Positions 50,081 to 59,032 of a DNA stretch of 64,000 nucleotides are shown in pieces. A program made the position numbers and the translations under genes. Source of the DNA: an uncultured Fidelibacterota bacterium (lineage in GTDB: Bacteria; Fidelibacterota; Marinisomatia; Marinisomatales; Marinisomataceae); NCBI GenBank assembly GCA_902629855.1, contig CACOSI010000001.1, positions 155,846 to 219,845 of the forward strand. Reading direction: 5' to 3'. Each line of letters opens with the position of its first letter. The stretch's first letter is position 1. The notes under the pieces are model-generated. The model was not told the DNA's origin, did no database searches, and saw only the letters and a program-made list of their open reading frames with translations.

Positions 50081-51086
50081 ATATTTAACATTTTTACTCT
50101 TTTTGATACTATCATGTTCTGGTGGCTCTTCACCTCTTCCTGAAGTTGATGATGGGAGTGGTGATGATACAAATCCATATGAATTTCCCAATGCAATAAA
50201 TTATAATGTTGCGAATCAGATTGAGGTAGTTACTTGGAATATCAGACAATTTCCACAGCATAGTACTACCAAAGAGCAGGTTAAATCTTTACTAGAAAAA
50301 TGGAATGCTGATGTTTATTTACTGCAAGAAATTTCTAGTGAATCCGAGTTAATAAGTATGGTTAATTCAATGCCAAATTATTCATATGTTGTGGATGAAG
50401 AATCAGGTAATCTTGGTTTTGCTCTTGTATATAAAAATGAAAATATTACATTCATATCAAAAAATGAGTTGTGGGCTGATACTTCAAATTCATCAAGTGG
50501 ATGTAATGGTGATTACCTAAATTGTAAATTATATCAGTTCGCAAGTAGACCACCAATGGAAAGCTATTTAACTTGGACAGACGGTACTAAATCTATGAAT
50601 CTCTATGTAATAAATATTCATTATAAGTGTTGTGGAAATGATAATTACGATGCTTCTGATTTAACTAATGAAGCAACCAGAAGACATCATGCAAGCCTTC
50701 TCTTAACAGATTATTTAATAAATAATAGAGAAAATGATAATGTGATATTGGTTGGAGATTTTAATAATGTTGGTGCTCAAAGTATAACTAATCCAACTTT
50801 AAGCCCATTTACTGATTCTGAATCTTTTGACTCTGCTGATTCCTTTAGATTAACAGATTTAAATATTCTTCAAGGACCTGCTAGTGGCTATTCTTGGCAA
50901 GGTTGGACAAGTTCATATGATGCATCTCATTTAGATCATATAATTATTAATGAACCTTTGTTTTCATATCAAGCAACATCCTCCGTAGAAGTTATTGCTT
51001 TACCAACTCAAACGGGTGCATCCAATACCAATGTATCAAATAGAATATCAGATCATCAACCTGTAATTTACCGTTTCTATCCATAG
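50067..51086 (+). CDS. Endonuclease/exonuclease/phosphatase-family lipoprotein
   Basis: Lipobox LILSCSG; VVTWNIRQFPQ; VYLLQEI; VILVGDFNN; LDHIIINE; ISDHQPVIYRF. Confidence 0.88.
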   Translation: MNKIKYLTFLLFLILSCSGGSSPLPEVDDGSGDDTNPYEFPNAINYNVANQIEVVTWNIRQFPQHSTTKEQVKSLLEKWNADVYLLQEISSESELISMVNSMPNYSYVVDEESGNLGFALVYKNENITFISKNELWADTSNSSSGCNGDYLNCKLYQFASRPPMESYLTWTDGTKSMNLYVINIHYKCCGNDNYDASDLTNEATRRHHASLLLTDYLINNRENDNVILVGDFNNVGAQSITNPTLSPFTDSESFDSADSFRLTDLNILQGPASGYSWQGWTSSYDASHLDHIIINEPLFSYQATSSVEVIALPTQTGASNTNVSNRISDHQPVIYRFYP

Positions 51087-51156
51087 TTCATTAAAAACTT
51101 ATATTTTTTATATAGCAGTTATTGCTATAAAAGTTACAATTATTTTTTCTCAAGAT

Positions 51157-51831
51157 TTGAAAAGCGTGGATCAAAAGCTTTATGACATGCGGTTCATGGA
51201 AGCAAAAATAGAACTTCAACAATTGAATGATAATTATCCAAACGATTATACAATTTTAACAAGATTATCTATTGTACACCATTACATTGGAGAAAAAACC
51301 AATGTAAAAAAAATTGAAACAGAAAACACTGATATAGCATACGAATACATAAGCAAAGCTTACCAATTAAACCAAAATGACCCTCAAGTATTAAAGTGGT
51401 ATACAGTTATTTTAGGAAAAACTATTGAGAATGAAAATTTGAGAAGTCAAATTGAACTTTCAAAAAAAATTGAAAAACTTGCATTGCAGGTAATAAATAA
51501 ATTACCGGACGATGAATTTTGCTATAATATTCTTGGTCAATGGCATTTTAGGTTAGCTAGTTTAGGGCCAGCATCAAGAAGAATTGCTAGCTTAATTTTT
51601 TCGGAACCACCTGTAGGAAGTTTTGAAAAAGCAAAATTTTATCTTGAAAAAAGCATAAAGATAAATCCTAACTATATAGGAACTCATTTTTGGCTTGGTA
51701 TGACTTATATAAAATTAAATCAATACGAAAAAGCTAAATATATTTTTGAAAAAGGGTTATTGCTTGATAGGCCTTTTAAAAGGGAGGAAGATATTTTTAA
51801 AAGACTTAAAAAAGAGCTATCTAAAATGTAA
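51157..51831 (+). CDS. TPR protein resembling the RMDN/FAM82 (regulator of microtubule dynamics) family
   Basis: NILGQWHFRLASLGPASRRIASLIFSEPPVGSFEKAKFYLEKSIKINPNYIGTHFWLGMTYIKL. Start uncertain: TTG at 51157, with signal-peptide-like sequence in frame upstream. Confidence 0.65.
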   Translation: MKSVDQKLYDMRFMEAKIELQQLNDNYPNDYTILTRLSIVHHYIGEKTNVKKIETENTDIAYEYISKAYQLNQNDPQVLKWYTVILGKTIENENLRSQIELSKKIEKLALQVINKLPDDEFCYNILGQWHFRLASLGPASRRIASLIFSEPPVGSFEKAKFYLEKSIKINPNYIGTHFWLGMTYIKLNQYEKAKYIFEKGLLLDRPFKREEDIFKRLKKELSKM

Positions 51832-52540
51832 TACGATCTACTTTTTTATATTCTTTGGGTAAAAAATGACTATTAGGTATTTCATCAACTTGTTCATAAC
51901 TAATTAATTCATAAATGAAATCCCCATCTTTACTTCTATTTATCAACTTCACCATAATCACTTCGTTATCAATATCATATTTTTCAAAATTAATAGATAC
52001 ATTTCTCCAACCAAGGCCAATATTTGAAACTTGCTCATTAATGTTTTTTACATAATCAGGCTTAATTAAGTTTTTAGTAAACCATACCTCAATAGTTTGA
52101 TCTGGATTGTTAATCACCAATTTTTCACATAAATAATTATTAACATTATACAAAGAATCTGAAATGAAAAAATCTGTATTTTGGTTATCTTTATTATTGC
52201 TTTCACTTTTATTTATTTCTTCTACACGATCTTCGATAATTTCGGCAAATGTTTTCTTTGAAAATTTTCTTTTTTTATGATTTATATTTATTAATGTGGA
52301 ATCTTTGAATGAAACTATTGTTCCATTAACCATATCTCTGCTCATCAATCTTGCAATACCTTTTCCTTTGAAAGATAGATTAGTTCTTGTGTACTCCTCA
52401 AAATCTGAAATATACGTTTTTGTATTTGAGCTCATTGAACCCATCTTAAAGCTTGCACTTATTTTTTCGTCAATAAAGAAAAATTCTTGTGAAATAAGAA
52501 AGGAGTGCAAAAAGACAATGTGAAATATTACTCTTAACAA
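51821..52540 (-). CDS. Hypothetical exported protein (DUF4412-like?)
   Basis: Signal peptide then beta-rich sequence, no firm family recognition. Confidence 0.6.
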   Translation of the reverse strand: MLRVIFHIVFLHSFLISQEFFFIDEKISASFKMGSMSSNTKTYISDFEEYTRTNLSFKGKGIARLMSRDMVNGTIVSFKDSTLININHKKRKFSKKTFAEIIEDRVEEINKSESNNKDNQNTDFFISDSLYNVNNYLCEKLVINNPDQTIEVWFTKNLIKPDYVKNINEQVSNIGLGWRNVSINFEKYDIDNEVIMVKLINRSKDGDFIYELISYEQVDEIPNSHFLPKEYKKVDRITF

Positions 52541-52545
52541 AAGAT

Positions 52546-53481
52546 TTATAAACCTGTTTCTTCAACAGTTTTTTGAACTTCTACGAGTGTATTATTAAGT
52601 GCTGATTTCTCATCATCATTTAATTCGAAAGTCAAAACTTTTTCAACACCTTGAGATCCTATTACTGTAGGTACTCCAATAAAATATCCATTTATTCCAA
52701 ATTCACCATCACATAAAGAAGCACAGGGTATAACTCTTTTTTTATCTCTAATAAAACTTTCAACCATCTCAACTGCTGATTGAGCTGGCGCATAAAATGC
52801 TGATCCATTTCCAAAGAGTTTAACAATTTCTCCACCACCAAATCTTGTTCTGTCTTCAATTGATTTTATGGTTTCTTTATCAAGTAATGATTCTAGAGGA
52901 ACGCCACCTACAGTGGCTAACCTGCTTACAGGAACCATGGTATCTCCATGTCCTCCTAAAACCATACAATTTACATCTTGTGAAGAAAGATTCGTGGCTT
53001 CAGCAATAAAAGACCTAAACCTTGTGCTGTCTAAGGCACCAGCCATACCTACAACTTTATTTTTTGAAAAACCTGAAACTTTATAAAATGCGTAAACCAT
53101 TGCATCAAGAGGATTTGAAACTACTATTACAAATGAATCGGGTGCATATTTTTTTACATTTTCAGCAACATTGGTCATAATGCTTAGATTTTTTTGTAAT
53201 AAATCTTCTCTATTCATCCCTGGTTTTCTTGGAAAACCTGCAGTAATGACGACAACATCAGCGCCCTTTAAGTCTGCAAAATCAGAAGATCCAGAAAGTT
53301 TGGAGTCATAACCATCATGTGGGAGAAGCTGTGAGATATCGAGAGCTTTACCTTTCATAAAGTTCTCAGCTTCTGGAATATCAATGATTACAATATCACC
53401 TAATTCTTTTTGAGCAGACAACAGTGCAATATTGCCACCAACCTGTCCTCCACCAACTAGTGCTATTTTAGGTCTGGACAT
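52546..53481 (-). CDS. mdh: Malate dehydrogenase
   Basis: KIALVGGGQVGGNIALLSAQKELGDIVIIDI; ITAGFPRKPGMNREDLL; VVSNPLDAMVYA; GGHGDTMVPVSRLATVGGVPL. Confidence 0.95.
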   Translation of the reverse strand: MSRPKIALVGGGQVGGNIALLSAQKELGDIVIIDIPEAENFMKGKALDISQLLPHDGYDSKLSGSSDFADLKGADVVVITAGFPRKPGMNREDLLQKNLSIMTNVAENVKKYAPDSFVIVVSNPLDAMVYAFYKVSGFSKNKVVGMAGALDSTRFRSFIAEATNLSSQDVNCMVLGGHGDTMVPVSRLATVGGVPLESLLDKETIKSIEDRTRFGGGEIVKLFGNGSAFYAPAQSAVEMVESFIRDKKRVIPCASLCDGEFGINGYFIGVPTVIGSQGVEKVLTFELNDDEKSALNNTLVEVQKTVEETGL

Positions 53482-53482
53482 A

Positions 53483-53737
53483 CTAATTTAATTCTTGAAC
53501 ACTGACAAAGGTTGTACCACCTTTTTTACTAAACTTTACGAGACCATGAGATGTGGCAAAAAGAGTATCATCATTACCTCTTTTGACATTTCTTCCAGCA
53601 TGATATTTTGTACCCCTTTGCTTAATGATTATTCCACCAGCAAGTATTGATTGACCATCTGAAACTTTTACTCCGAGTCTTTTGGAGTTTGAATCTCTTC
53701 CGTTTCTTGAACTACCTTGTCCTTTTTTATGAGCCAT
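53483..53737 (-). CDS. rpmA: 50S ribosomal protein L27
   Basis: [61 protein letters not shown]. Confidence 0.97.
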   Translation of the reverse strand: MAHKKGQGSSRNGRDSNSKRLGVKVSDGQSILAGGIIIKQRGTKYHAGRNVKRGNDDTLFATSHGLVKFSKKGGTTFVSVQELN

Positions 53738-53749
53738 ATTTAATACCTT

Positions 53750-54154
53750 TTATTTTTTAGTATCAGTTTTTTTTGTTGTTTTCTTTTTTACTGTTTTCTT
53801 TGGTGCAGCCTTTTTTGGTGCAGCCTTTTTAGCAATCTTTTTAGAAGAAATAGATTGGATTTCAAGCATTGTAAGATCTTGTCTATGTCCACGCTTTCTT
53901 TGATAGCCTTTTCTTCTTTTCTTCTTAATAATTGTAACTTTTGAATCCCTTGAATGTTCTAGAACCTTTGCACTGACATTAAATGCATCTAATTCTTTTG
54001 CGTCAAAGATATTTTTATCCTTGTCAGAAACTGCTTTAACATTTTCGAATTTGATAGTTTTACCAGCTTCGACATTAATTTTGGAATTAACCAAAACTTT
54101 GTCGCCTTTAGCAACCTTATATTGTTTTCCGTATATTTCTACAATTGCAAACAT
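53750..54154 (-). CDS. rplU: 50S ribosomal protein L21 with Lys/Ala-rich C-terminal extension
   Basis: MFAIVEIYGKQYKVAKGDKVLVNSKINVEAGKTIKFENV...KKKRRKGYQRKRGHRQDLTMLEIQSI, then KKIAKKAAPKKAAPKKTVKKKTTKKTDTKK. Confidence 0.95.
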   Translation of the reverse strand: MFAIVEIYGKQYKVAKGDKVLVNSKINVEAGKTIKFENVKAVSDKDKNIFDAKELDAFNVSAKVLEHSRDSKVTIIKKKRRKGYQRKRGHRQDLTMLEIQSISSKKIAKKAAPKKAAPKKTVKKKTTKKTDTKK

Positions 54155-54187
54155 AGCGTGGGAACTTAATAGCTAATTATGTGCTTT

Positions 54188-55690
54188 TCAAGTACCTATT
54201 TCATTTGTTATATCTTTATCACTTGACATCTTGGTAAAGCGGAATTCGTTCTTTTTCATACCTTCGTCATTAATGACTTTTAAATATATAAAGTTTTTCC
54301 ACATCAAGTTAATATAATCTCTTGTCTTGTCTTTTTTGAGATAATTAGCAACTTCAGGATTAAGATATAATTTAAGTCTTAAATCTTTATACTTTTTCTT
54401 GTAATCCCTAAGCCAGTAGTCTATTCTTGTTAATAATGTATCCTTTGAAATAATTCTTCCATCACCACGGCAAACCCCGCAACTTTCAGTAATTGAATCT
54501 AATATACTTAAACCAGTTCTTTCGCGAGTCATTTCTAAAACTCCAAACTCAGAAATTTCAGATACAGCTACTTTAGCTCTATCTTTTCTCAATTCTTTTT
54601 TCATTTCGAGAAAAACTTTTTTACGATTTTCAGGTTTTACCATATCAATAAAATCTATTAAAATCAATCCAGATAAATGTCTTAACCTAAGTTGAGCTGC
54701 AATTTCCTTAGCTGCCTCAATATTTATTTGAAGAGAATTTTCTTCATGGCCTTTTTTTCCAACAAATTTTCCGCTGTTTACATCAACAACAACCATCGCT
54801 TCAGTTCTTTCTATAATTAAGTATGCACCACTTTTTAGCCATGCTTTTTTTCTTAAGAGCTTCATCATTGAATTATCTATACCGCTATTTTTAAATAATG
54901 GCTCTCTTTTTCTGTAGTGTTCAAGAGCGTCTCCTATGTCCAGAGCATCTTCTTTAACCATTTTTTGTATTTTTTTGTAATCATCCTTGGAATCAACTAC
55001 AATTTTTTCAACTTTTTCACTTATAAGATCTCTTAAAACACTTGAAGTAACTTCAAGATCATCATGGATTAGCTTAGGAGCTTTATTTTTCTCCGAAAGT
55101 TTTAAGAGAGCATTATATTTTTTAATTAAATTCGAATAATCATTTTCAATCTGAGCATCACTTTTTCCCTCTGCAACTGTTCTTAATATCATACCTAGTC
55201 CAGGCTTTTTAATTTCAGTTGCAATTTTTTTAAGTCTTCTTCTTTCATATTTATCCCTCATCTTTTTTGACACACCAATGTATTTTGACTTTGGAATCAA
55301 TACAATAAATCTTCCAGCAATTGATAGCTCAGTAGTCACACGAGCACCTTTTTTATCAAATGGCTCTTTAATTACTTGAACGATAATTTCTTGTCCGGGC
55401 TGAAGAAGAACATCAACTTCTTTATTATTAGATTTTTTTTGATTTCTTTCAGCAATCAATTCCGGATCATTTATTTCCGAAAAAGGTAGGAATGCATTTA
55501 CGTCTTGACCAATATTTATAAAAGCTGCTTGCATCCCGGGAATGACATTTTCAACAATACCTTTATAAATATTTCCGACAGTTTTTTCTCGAGATTTTTT
55601 GTCGACGTGGAGTTCTGCTAATTTTCCGTTCTCTTTGACAGCAATACGCGTCTCTCCAACACCTTTACTGATGTAGATTTCTTTCTTCAT
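54188..55690 (-). CDS. rng: Ribonuclease G/E family
   Basis: GNIYKGIVENVIPGMQAAFINIGQDVNAFLPFSEI; TEAMVVVDVNSGKFVG; LSGLILIDFIDM; EFGVLEMTRERTGLSI; CGVCRGDGRI. Confidence 0.95.
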   Translation of the reverse strand: MKKEIYISKGVGETRIAVKENGKLAELHVDKKSREKTVGNIYKGIVENVIPGMQAAFINIGQDVNAFLPFSEINDPELIAERNQKKSNNKEVDVLLQPGQEIIVQVIKEPFDKKGARVTTELSIAGRFIVLIPKSKYIGVSKKMRDKYERRRLKKIATEIKKPGLGMILRTVAEGKSDAQIENDYSNLIKKYNALLKLSEKNKAPKLIHDDLEVTSSVLRDLISEKVEKIVVDSKDDYKKIQKMVKEDALDIGDALEHYRKREPLFKNSGIDNSMMKLLRKKAWLKSGAYLIIERTEAMVVVDVNSGKFVGKKGHEENSLQINIEAAKEIAAQLRLRHLSGLILIDFIDMVKPENRKKVFLEMKKELRKDRAKVAVSEISEFGVLEMTRERTGLSILDSITESCGVCRGDGRIISKDTLLTRIDYWLRDYKKKYKDLRLKLYLNPEVANYLKKDKTRDYINLMWKNFIYLKVINDEGMKKNEFRFTKMSSDKDITNEIGT

Positions 55691-55873
55691 CTTAATCCTC
55701 TATTTTTTGGATAAAATATCCATTATTGTTTTATTGAGGAGAGAAGAAACAATAAAAAAGAATTCTATGTAAAAATAAAAAAAATATATAAACCACAAAT
55801 ACTATAAACTTCAAACCTCAATTTTAAATAATTTAACGAATTTTATTTTTAAAATACATATAATCTATATCTT

Positions 55874-56653
55874 ATGTTTAACGAAGAACTAATAACTGCA
55901 AAAGTGGCTGCAAGAAATGCAGGAAAAATCCTCATGAAATATTTTAAATCAAGTGACAAAAAGGTTCAAATGAAAAGCAAGGACAATCCTGTAACAATAG
56001 CTGACAATGAAGCAGATTCATATTTAAATAACTTTATAATAAGTGAATTTCCAGATGATGGATGGTTATCAGAAGAAACTGTTGATACAAGCGATAGGTT
56101 AAATAAAAATCGTGTTTGGATTGTTGACCCATTAGATGGAACCAAAGAGTTTATTGAAGGTATAGAAAATTTTTCAATTAGTATTGCTTTAGTGAATAAT
56201 AATAGCCCTGTTTTAGGGGTTATTTTCAACCCAGCTACAAATGAAATGTTTTCATGTCAAAAAAATAAAGGTGTTTATTTGAATGGAAAAAAGGTGAATA
56301 TTTCCTCTCAAAAAAAAATAAGACGGTCTTCAATATTGGTAAGTAGATCGGAATTAAAAAGAGGAGAGTGGGAACCCTACAGAAATAGTTTTAAATCCAT
56401 TCAACCAGTAGGAAGCGTTGCCTATAAATTAGCAATGGTGAGTGCTGGGAAAAGTGATACATTTGCTACGGTTGCCCCAAAAAATGAATGGGATGTTTGT
56501 GCAGGCGATTGCTTGGTAAATGAAGCTGGAGGAGTTATGAGAACTATTAATGATAAAAAAATTATTTATAATCAGAAGAAAACACTTGTGACAGATACTA
56601 TCATAGCCTCAAATTCTGTTTTGTTTAATGAAGTTTCTGATTTACTTTTCTGA
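55874..56653 (+). CDS. Inositol monophosphatase-family phosphatase (CysQ/HisN-like)
   Basis: VTIADNEADSYLNNFI; WIVDPLDGTKEFIEGIENFSISIAL; NEWDVCAGDCLVNEAGG. Confidence 0.9.
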   Translation: MFNEELITAKVAARNAGKILMKYFKSSDKKVQMKSKDNPVTIADNEADSYLNNFIISEFPDDGWLSEETVDTSDRLNKNRVWIVDPLDGTKEFIEGIENFSISIALVNNNSPVLGVIFNPATNEMFSCQKNKGVYLNGKKVNISSQKKIRRSSILVSRSELKRGEWEPYRNSFKSIQPVGSVAYKLAMVSAGKSDTFATVAPKNEWDVCAGDCLVNEAGGVMRTINDKKIIYNQKKTLVTDTIIASNSVLFNEVSDLLF

Positions 56654-56678
56654 TTAAAATGATGGTAATAAAAATTAT

Positions 56679-57848
56679 ATGAAATATATTGGTCCAGATT
56701 TTTGCGATATTACTTCTCTTCTTACAGATGAAGAATTACTAATTCAGAAAACAGCAAATGAATTTGTTACAAAAGAATTTTTGCCTTTAGTAAATGAGTA
56801 TTACGAAAAAGGATCATTTCCTACAAAATTAATTCCTGTTATGGGTGAGTTAGGTTTTTTTGGTGCGACATTACCAAAAAAATATGGAGGAAGTGAGATA
56901 AGTAGTACTGCATATGGGTTAATTATGCAAGAGTTAGAAAAGGGTGATTCAGGTTTGAGATCTGTTTGTAGCGTTCAAGGTGGATTAGTAATGTATCCTA
57001 TTCATGCATATGGCTCAGAAGAACAAAAAAGTAAGTGGCTTCCTAAGCTTGCAGCTGGAAAAGCGGTTGGTTGTTTCGGATTAACAGAGTCAAATCACGG
57101 CTCAGATCCAGGAGGTATGACCACAAAAGCTGTTAAAGATGGCAATGATTGGATTATTAATGGTTCAAAAATGTGGATTACTAATGGATCTATATCAGAC
57201 ATTGCTATTGTTTGGGCAAAAGATGAAGATGATATCGTCAGAGGTTTCATTCTTGAAAAAGGTATGAAAGGTTTTACTACTACTGATATACATGGCAAAA
57301 TGAGCTTAAGATGTTCTATTACTTCAGAGCTTTTTATGAAGGACGTAAGGGTACCTGATTCAAATAGACTTCCTGGTATTGAAGGATTAAAAGGGCCATT
57401 ATCATGTCTTACTCAAGCAAGATACTCTATTGTTTGGGGTACAATTGGAGCTGCGATTGATTGTTATGAAACAGCTTTGAGCTATAGTAAGGATAGAAAC
57501 CAATTTTCAAAGCCGATTGCAGGATTTCAGCTTACACAAAAAAAATTAGTTCACATGATTCAAGAAATTACTAAAGCACAACTTTTATCTATACAACTTG
57601 GAAAACTTAAAGATGATAATACCCTTGATTTTTCACATATATCTTTAGGAAAAAAGAATAATGTAGCAATGGCACGTGAGTGTGCTAGAAGTGCAAGAGA
57701 AATTTTAGGAGCTAATGGTATAATGGAAGACTATTCTGTTATGAGGCATATGATGAATTTAGAAACAGTTTATACTTATGAAGGTACAAATGAAATTCAT
57801 ACATTAATCATCGGTCAGAAAATTACAGATTTGCCTGCTTTTGAATAA
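56679..57848 (+). CDS. Acyl-CoA dehydrogenase, glutaryl-CoA dehydrogenase-like
   Basis: DSGLRSVCSVQGGLVMYPIHAYGSEEQKSKWLPKLAAGKAVGCFGLTESNHGSDPGGMTT; YTYEGTNEIHTLIIGQKIT. Confidence 0.9.
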   Translation: MKYIGPDFCDITSLLTDEELLIQKTANEFVTKEFLPLVNEYYEKGSFPTKLIPVMGELGFFGATLPKKYGGSEISSTAYGLIMQELEKGDSGLRSVCSVQGGLVMYPIHAYGSEEQKSKWLPKLAAGKAVGCFGLTESNHGSDPGGMTTKAVKDGNDWIINGSKMWITNGSISDIAIVWAKDEDDIVRGFILEKGMKGFTTTDIHGKMSLRCSITSELFMKDVRVPDSNRLPGIEGLKGPLSCLTQARYSIVWGTIGAAIDCYETALSYSKDRNQFSKPIAGFQLTQKKLVHMIQEITKAQLLSIQLGKLKDDNTLDFSHISLGKKNNVAMARECARSAREILGANGIMEDYSVMRHMMNLETVYTYEGTNEIHTLIIGQKITDLPAFE

Positions 57849-58422
57849 TTTTATCAATTTTCAATAAAATCTTTTCCAAAACCTTTTCTCTTTCAGTTTC
57901 TTTTTTTAGCTCTTTAATGAAAGATGTGTTGCTAAAAGTATAATGCTTACTCTTTTCTCTTATATCAAAATCAGAATTAATATTTATTCCAATACTGAGA
58001 GCTTGTTTGTAGACATGATTATTTTTAAAAATTTTCGATAGTAAAATTCCTGCTATTTTTTTATCTCCGACAAAAACATCATTAGGTAATTTCTTTCTAC
58101 CAATAATATTGTATTCATTTAAAATTTCAACAATAGTATCACACGTATTTTCAACAAAATTTTCTGAAAATTTTAGCTTATTGCCCAAAATTATACTAAA
58201 TGTTAAATCTTTATATGGTTCTGAAAACCATAATTTATTATACGATCCCCTACCTTTTTTTTGGTTGTCAGTTATTACAACTTTTCCAATTGAATTTTTT
58301 TGAATTTCTGATTTGAGAGCAATGTCTAAAGTAGATTCAACTTCATCAAAATAAATAAAGGAATTCTTACCTGGTCTAATAAAGCTAGTATTTAAATCAA
58401 TATTTTTAAGTATTAGTTGCAA
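57823..58422 (-). CDS. birA: Biotin--[acetyl-CoA-carboxylase] ligase
   Basis: FIYFDEVESTLDIAL; VVITDNQKKGRGSYNKLWFSEPYKDLTFSIIL; KLPNDVFVGDKKIAGILLS; SIGININ. Confidence 0.9.
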   Translation of the reverse strand: MQLILKNIDLNTSFIRPGKNSFIYFDEVESTLDIALKSEIQKNSIGKVVITDNQKKGRGSYNKLWFSEPYKDLTFSIILGNKLKFSENFVENTCDTIVEILNEYNIIGRKKLPNDVFVGDKKIAGILLSKIFKNNHVYKQALSIGININSDFDIREKSKHYTFSNTSFIKELKKETEREKVLEKILLKIDKIIQKQANL

Positions 58423-58979
58423 GGATCAAGTTTTTTTCTCATTTGAAAAGTTGTCCCAGGCTGTAGTACTCCATCATTTGATTTTATAAGTTTTGCATTA
58501 TCCATATAAATGATAACCCATGCAAGCTCATCACCATAAACTCTCTGCGCTAAATTCCAAGCTGTATCCCCAGATTGGATTGTGTAATCAAAAAATTCAG
58601 GCTCACAACCTCTTGCATTTGAAGATTCCCTTTTTAGAGATAAAAAGTTATAAGGATATATTTTATTTGGGTCTGAACCAATTTCATCTACATTCCAACT
58701 ATAAATATCTTCCCACATTGAAGCATCACCATATTCTCTTAATGCTATTTTGGTAAGGAAATCACCTCTTTTAATCATGTAAGGTTCAAATACACTTACT
58801 GGTATAGGTGGTGATTCTGGTTCTTGTATTGTAAAAGTTTCTACTGCCACTTCTTCAGTCTTTGCAACTTCCTGAGCTTTTTCATTTACTTCAGCGGATA
58901 CTTCTTCGCCTACACTAGGCATAGTTCCAGAGCAATTGATTATTAAAAGTGATAAATATAGTAAAGCAATTTTTTTCAT
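58413..58979 (-). CDS. LysM-domain lipoprotein
   Basis: Lipobox LLIINCSG; YMIKRGDFLTKIALREYGDASMWEDIYSWN and YTIQSGDTAWNLAQRVYGDELAWVIIY: two LysM-like segments. Confidence 0.82.
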   Translation of the reverse strand: MKKIALLYLSLLIINCSGTMPSVGEEVSAEVNEKAQEVAKTEEVAVETFTIQEPESPPIPVSVFEPYMIKRGDFLTKIALREYGDASMWEDIYSWNVDEIGSDPNKIYPYNFLSLKRESSNARGCEPEFFDYTIQSGDTAWNLAQRVYGDELAWVIIYMDNAKLIKSNDGVLQPGTTFQMRKKLDPCN

Positions 58980-59032
58980 GTTTTCTCCTTCAAAAATTCA
59001 ACAAAATATTAAATTTTTTGTTCCAAATATTA

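Noticed and set aside
53802-53831. Tandem ggtgcagcctttttt repeat as a possible microsatellite or mobile remnant
   Set aside because: Explained as coding sequence for the AAPKK repeats of the L21 tail; reported there instead.
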